DNA of 21,639 nt from a virus. This document shows, piece by piece, positions 18,970-21,639 of this stretch. The stretch lies in IMG/VR virus record IMGVR_UViG_3300047409_000242, positions 1 to 21,639 of that record. The stretch is one strand, 5' to 3'. Positions within the stretch are counted from its first letter, which is position 1; every line of letters starts with the position of its first letter. The translations under genes were made by a program, and so were the position numbers. The notes below the pieces were generated by a model, which was not told the DNA's origin, ran no database searches, and was given only the letters and a program-made list of their open reading frames with translations.

Positions 18970-19843
18970 TCATGCCGCGCGCCTGACCGGCCTGGGCGGT
19001 AGCGATGCCGCCCCGGCGCTGGGGTTGTCGCCGTACAAGAGCGCGCTGGAGCTCTACTACGAGAAGTTGGGCGAGGCGCCGGCGGTCGAGGAGAGCGAGG
19101 CGATGCGCTTCGGCACGCTCCTCGAGCCAGTCGTGCGCGGCGAGTACATGCGCCGCACCGGCAAGAACGTCGTCTTCGGCCAACCGATGCTGCGAAGCGA
19201 GCGCTATCGCTGGATGCTCGCGAACCTCGACGGCCGCACTGACGATCGCGTCGTCGAATTCAAGACCGCGCGCGACGACAAGCTATGGGGCGAGCCGGGG
19301 TCCGACGATGTGCCCGCGGCCTATCTGCTCCAGGTCACGCACTACATGATCGTCACCGAAGCGCAACTCGCCGACATTGCGGTGCTGATCGGCGGGAGCG
19401 ATTTCCGCATCTACACCGTGCCGCTCAAGGCCGAGTTGGCCGAGCTGGTGATCGACGGCGAGCGCGAATTCTGGAGCGCGGTGGAAAGCCGGGATCCGCC
19501 GGCCCCGTCAACGCTCGCCGAGATCAACATGCGCTGGCGCGTGTCCCAGGCGCGCACGATCGACCTTCCGCCCAACATCGCGAAGGCGTGCGAGCGTCTG
19601 GCGGAACTGCGCGACGAGACCGTGCGTATCGAGGAGGAGTCCGAACGCTGCGAGGCGATCGTCAAGATGGAGATGCGCGACGCCGACACCGGCTTGATAG
19701 ATGGCGTGCCGGCCGTGACTTGGAAGCAGGCGAAGTCCTCACGGCTGATCGACGTCAAGCGGCTGCGCGCAGAAGCACCAGTTATCGCAATGCAGTTCGA
19801 GTACGAACGTCCCGGCGCGCGTAGATTTTTGCTCAAGCTATGA
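18956..19843 (+). CDS. YqaJ-type viral recombinase/exonuclease
   Basis: A 295-aa lambda-exonuclease-like protein (YqaJ family) that degrades one strand of double-stranded DNA ends so that the annealing protein can act. Signatures: GGSDAA at 14-19, FGTLLEP at 52-58 with Glu57, LANLDGR at 88-94 with Asp92, EFKTA at 101-105 (Glu101, Lys103), and QVTHYM at 126-131. This is the full catalytic set of the PD-(D/E)XK fold in this family. A helical C-terminal region (about 195-260) follows. It pairs with the RecT-like protein encoded after the HNH gene. The product is normal in length for the family. The stop overlaps the HNH start. Confidence 0.93.
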   Translation: MGKLDHAARLTGLGGSDAAPALGLSPYKSALELYYEKLGEAPAVEESEAMRFGTLLEPVVRGEYMRRTGKNVVFGQPMLRSERYRWMLANLDGRTDDRVVEFKTARDDKLWGEPGSDDVPAAYLLQVTHYMIVTEAQLADIAVLIGGSDFRIYTVPLKAELAELVIDGEREFWSAVESRDPPAPSTLAEINMRWRVSQARTIDLPPNIAKACERLAELRDETVRIEEESERCEAIVKMEMRDADTGLIDGVPAVTWKQAKSSRLIDVKRLRAEAPVIAMQFEYERPGARRFLLKL

Positions 19844-20259
19844 AGAAACGCGGTCCCAACGGCGGGCAGCATTTGACGCCGAACGGCTATCTACGTCAAA
19901 CGATCAATCACAAGCGCATGCAAGTGCATCGAGCGATTGCCGAAGCAGTTCTCGGCCGACCGCTCAAGAGTAACGAGGTCGTGCATCACATCAATGGCGA
20001 CAGGGCCGACAACAGCAACAGCAATTTGTTGATCTGCACCGCCTCCTATCATCAAGAAATCCATCGGCGCCAAGACGCGCTCATGATCTGCGGAAACGCC
20101 AACTGGCACTTATGTGTTCGCTGCAAAAAGTATGACGATCCGCAATTTATGGTGCGTCAGGGTAAGGGTTCAATGGAGCACCGTGCGTGCCGAAACGAGC
20201 ACGCGCGAAATATGATGAGGAAAAGGAAATGGGTGAATCCGCCGTTGCTGTTCCCGTGA
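19840..20259 (+). CDS. Free-standing HNH endonuclease between exonuclease and annealase genes
   Basis: A 139-aa HNH protein of the type that often invades phage genomes. The core is VVHHINGDRADNSNSNLLIC (about 47-66; His49, His50, Asn52, Asp54 and Asn62), followed by TASYHQEIHRR that completes the metal site, and preceded by RMQVHRAIAEAVLGRPL. Cysteines at WHLCVRCKKYDD and further on could form a small zinc knuckle. The ATG overlaps the exonuclease stop (ATGA), and the 3' end overlaps the annealase start by 31 nt. Codon use and base composition look less GC-rich than the exonuclease. It may be a homing enzyme without intron that separates two genes normally adjacent. Confidence 0.9.
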   Translation: MKKRGPNGGQHLTPNGYLRQTINHKRMQVHRAIAEAVLGRPLKSNEVVHHINGDRADNSNSNLLICTASYHQEIHRRQDALMICGNANWHLCVRCKKYDDPQFMVRQGKGSMEHRACRNEHARNMMRKRKWVNPPLLFP

Positions 20260-21092
20260 CCCCTGGGGTTGCGTCGCATTCCAATCCATCCCCTGAGCGT
20301 GAGGCGTTCGAGTTGGATCTACGCAAAGCAAAGGTCTTCGCGGCTTCGACGCTCGTTCCAGCCGCCTATCAAGATAACATCGCAAACTGCATGATCGCCT
20401 TGAATATGGCGCGGAGAATTGGCGCAGATCCACTGATGGTCGCGCAAAACTTGTATGTGGTGCAGGGCAAGCCGGGTTGGTCCGGCCAATTCCTCATTGC
20501 CACATTCAATCAGTGCGGACGGTTCACCTCGATGAAATTCGAGTGGGAGGGAAAGCCAACATCAAAGGATTGGTCATGTCGGGCCTATGCCACAGAGAAG
20601 ACGACCGGCGAAAAAATTGTCGGCGCTTGGGTGACTTGGAAGATGGTCGAAGCCGAGGGCTGGTCGAAGAAAGCCGGTAGTAAATGGAACACTATGCCCG
20701 AAGTCATGGCGACCTATCGTGCTGGTGCCTTCCTGGTGCGCGCCTACGCGCCGGAGATCGCGATGGGCCTGCAAACGATCGAGGAGATCCGCGACGTGAT
20801 CGACGTCGAAGTCCAGCCGGAAGCCACCAACAAGACCGATGCGGTTGCGGCCGTGCTCAAGGCAAAACGCGCAAAGACGCTCAAGGCCGAGCCGCAGGAG
20901 ACCCCGCTGGTATTCACCTACGCGCAGGTCCGGTCAGCCCTGGAAGAGTCCCTGGACGCGCCGGAAGAGGGATTCCTCCTCGCCCGGGAGATGATCCCCG
21001 GCGTGCCCGATCTCGGCCAGCAGGCGGAGCTCGAGGACGTCGCCAACCGGATCGCGCACCAGCGCGCCGATCGGAAGGCGGCGCAGGAATGA
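20229..21092 (+). CDS. RecT-like single-strand annealing protein
   Basis: A 287-aa protein similar to phage RecT-type annealing proteins. Recognisable stretches: ELDLRKAKVFAASTLVPAAY, NMARRIGADPLMVAQNLYVV, GKPGWSGQFLIATFNQCGRF, GAWVTWKMVEAEGW, SKWNTMPEVMATYRAGAFLV and PEIAMGLQTIEEIRDV. With the YqaJ exonuclease it makes a two-component recombination system that can repair, circularise or recombine phage DNA. The start ATG 20229 is chosen for its AGGAAAAGGAA ribosome binding site; the longer frame from 20187 reads through HNH coding sequence. The C-terminal ~80 residues are Lys/Glu/Ala-rich and may bind a host partner. Composition changes from less GC-rich to GC-rich within the gene. Confidence 0.87.
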   Translation: MGESAVAVPVTPGVASHSNPSPEREAFELDLRKAKVFAASTLVPAAYQDNIANCMIALNMARRIGADPLMVAQNLYVVQGKPGWSGQFLIATFNQCGRFTSMKFEWEGKPTSKDWSCRAYATEKTTGEKIVGAWVTWKMVEAEGWSKKAGSKWNTMPEVMATYRAGAFLVRAYAPEIAMGLQTIEEIRDVIDVEVQPEATNKTDAVAAVLKAKRAKTLKAEPQETPLVFTYAQVRSALEESLDAPEEGFLLAREMIPGVPDLGQQAELEDVANRIAHQRADRKAAQE

Positions 21093-21346
21093 CTGAGCGC
21101 AGCCCCCTTACGCCGGAAGATAGAGCGGCGATTGAACACGTCCGCGCGACATGGCATCTACTCTACGACACCGAGGCCGAGGCAATGTATGCGCTTGGTC
21201 GAGTCGCAGAGCGAGAGCGGTGTGCGCGGATATGCGACGACGACGCAAGATATTACCGGGATGCGCCCGCCAGCAAAGAGGAATTAGCGATGGCGGTTGC
21301 CGCCGATACTCTCGCCGCCGCCATACGCCAACAGGAGAGCCGCTAG
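21089..21346 (+). CDS. Small hypothetical protein
   Basis: An 85-aa protein (MTERSPLTPEDRAAIEHVRA...) with an ATG overlapping the annealase stop. The central GRVAERERCARICDDDARYY is a segment common in phage hypothetical proteins (V-A-E-R-E-R-C-A-x-I-C-D), followed by a helical end AMAVAADTLAAAIRQ. The cysteine pair could bind metal. Ribosome binding site: GCAGGA. No function known. Confidence 0.75.
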   Translation: MTERSPLTPEDRAAIEHVRATWHLLYDTEAEAMYALGRVAERERCARICDDDARYYRDAPASKEELAMAVAADTLAAAIRQQESR

Positions 21347-21639
21347 ATGAACGTCGTCGATTACGCGAACGCCGGATTTGAGGACGATAACGTGGTCAAG
21401 AACGAGATGGAAATGATCGACGCGCTGATTGATGCGTGTCCCTGTTGCAGCAGCGGGGCGGCGATCTGCAAGCGTCACCGCAGCCTTGCCGCAGCGCCGC
21501 CGCGAGAGCCGACGCAGGAAACCGTTCTTACACCAGATAAGGTGGGTAGTAGTAGTCCGCCTGTCGCATGGATGTACGAGAGCGAGCATTCCTGCGCCGG
21601 CCCATTCACTGAGCGCCGCGTGACGTTTACGCTAGATCG
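21347..21639 (+). CDS. Hypothetical protein (partial, runs off right edge)
   Basis: The frame begins with ATG at 21347, immediately after the TAG of the upstream gene, with AGGAG about 10 nt upstream, and is open to the end of the window. The visible 97 codons start MNVVDYANAGFEDDNVVKNE and include a CPCCSSGAAICKRH cysteine cluster, a Pro/Thr/Ser linker and then PVAWMYESEHSCAGPF. The linker followed by PVAW-type sequence resembles the end of small phage early proteins (PVAWxxxxxxG). Function unknown. Confidence 0.65.
   Translation, partial: MNVVDYANAGFEDDNVVKNEMEMIDALIDACPCCSSGAAICKRHRSLAAAPPREPTQETVLTPDKVGSSSPPVAWMYESEHSCAGPFTERRVTFTLD

Noticed and set aside
1-21639. CRISPR arrays, tRNA or rRNA genes, insertion sequences, integrase
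   Set aside because: None visible: no regularly spaced repeats of CRISPR type, no cloverleaf seen by eye, no transposase or tyrosine/serine recombinase motif in any frame examined.

Overview
The window is a contiguous piece of a high-GC, tailed, double-stranded DNA temperate phage or prophage. It carries a head/packaging module, a replication module, a CI/Cro-type immunity switch and an exonuclease/annealase recombination module, all tightly packed with ATGA or TGATG start/stop overlaps. The GC-rich codon use and the resemblance of the capsid, portal and terminase proteins to those of temperate podophages of Burkholderiales suggest a betaproteobacterial host. That host assignment rests on family resemblance only. 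No integrase, tail, lysis, tRNA or rRNA gene was seen, so the element continues beyond both ends.

Left arm (1-10730, minus strand, transcribed right to left): C5 cytosine methyltransferase, small terminase candidate, large terminase, two very small genes, portal, a 61-aa gene, a PAPS-reductase-like PP-loop protein, a 103-aa gene, scaffold, major capsid protein, then a further protein cut by the window edge. The capsid gene is split by a 931-nt group I intron (990-1920). Its pairings P1, P3, P4, P7, P9 and the terminal G can be drawn by eye, and its P8 loop carries an HNH endonuclease with two zinc-ribbon-like repeats. Splicing joins 106 and 218 codons into a 324-aa capsid protein; without splicing, a UAA at the first intron bases stops translation.

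A roughly 590-bp gene-free stretch (10741-11326) separates the left arm from a plus-strand chain of small genes (11327-13732): unknown soluble proteins, two tiny single-helix membrane proteins, a CCDC90/DUF1640-like coiled-coil membrane protein and an HTH protein. This chain meets, tail to tail, the minus-strand replication/early operon (13729-17082): Cro/YdaS-like protein, a cysteine-rich 97-aa protein, DUF1064 nuclease-like protein, an unknown conserved protein, a DUF1376/O-like replication initiator (with candidate iterons inside the gene) and a DnaB-like ATPase.

The immunity region lies at 16.8-17.75 kb. Divergent cro-like and CI-like genes flank GTTTAG/CTAAAC operators, and the same half-sites overlap a sigma70-like promoter at 17.7 kb that drives the rightward early operon. 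The leader of that operon holds a 28-codon ORF containing a 16-bp perfect palindrome (17819-17834) whose 14-bp core matches the bacterial chromosomal parS consensus GTTNCACGTGNAAC. Downstream are small early genes, a YqaJ-type exonuclease, a free-standing HNH endonuclease and a RecT-like annealing protein, then two further small genes, the last one running off the right edge.

The most notable items are the capsid-gene group I intron, the parS-like site in the early leader, the 980-nt alternative reading frame nested in the methyltransferase gene, and the candidate origin iterons inside the replication initiator gene.
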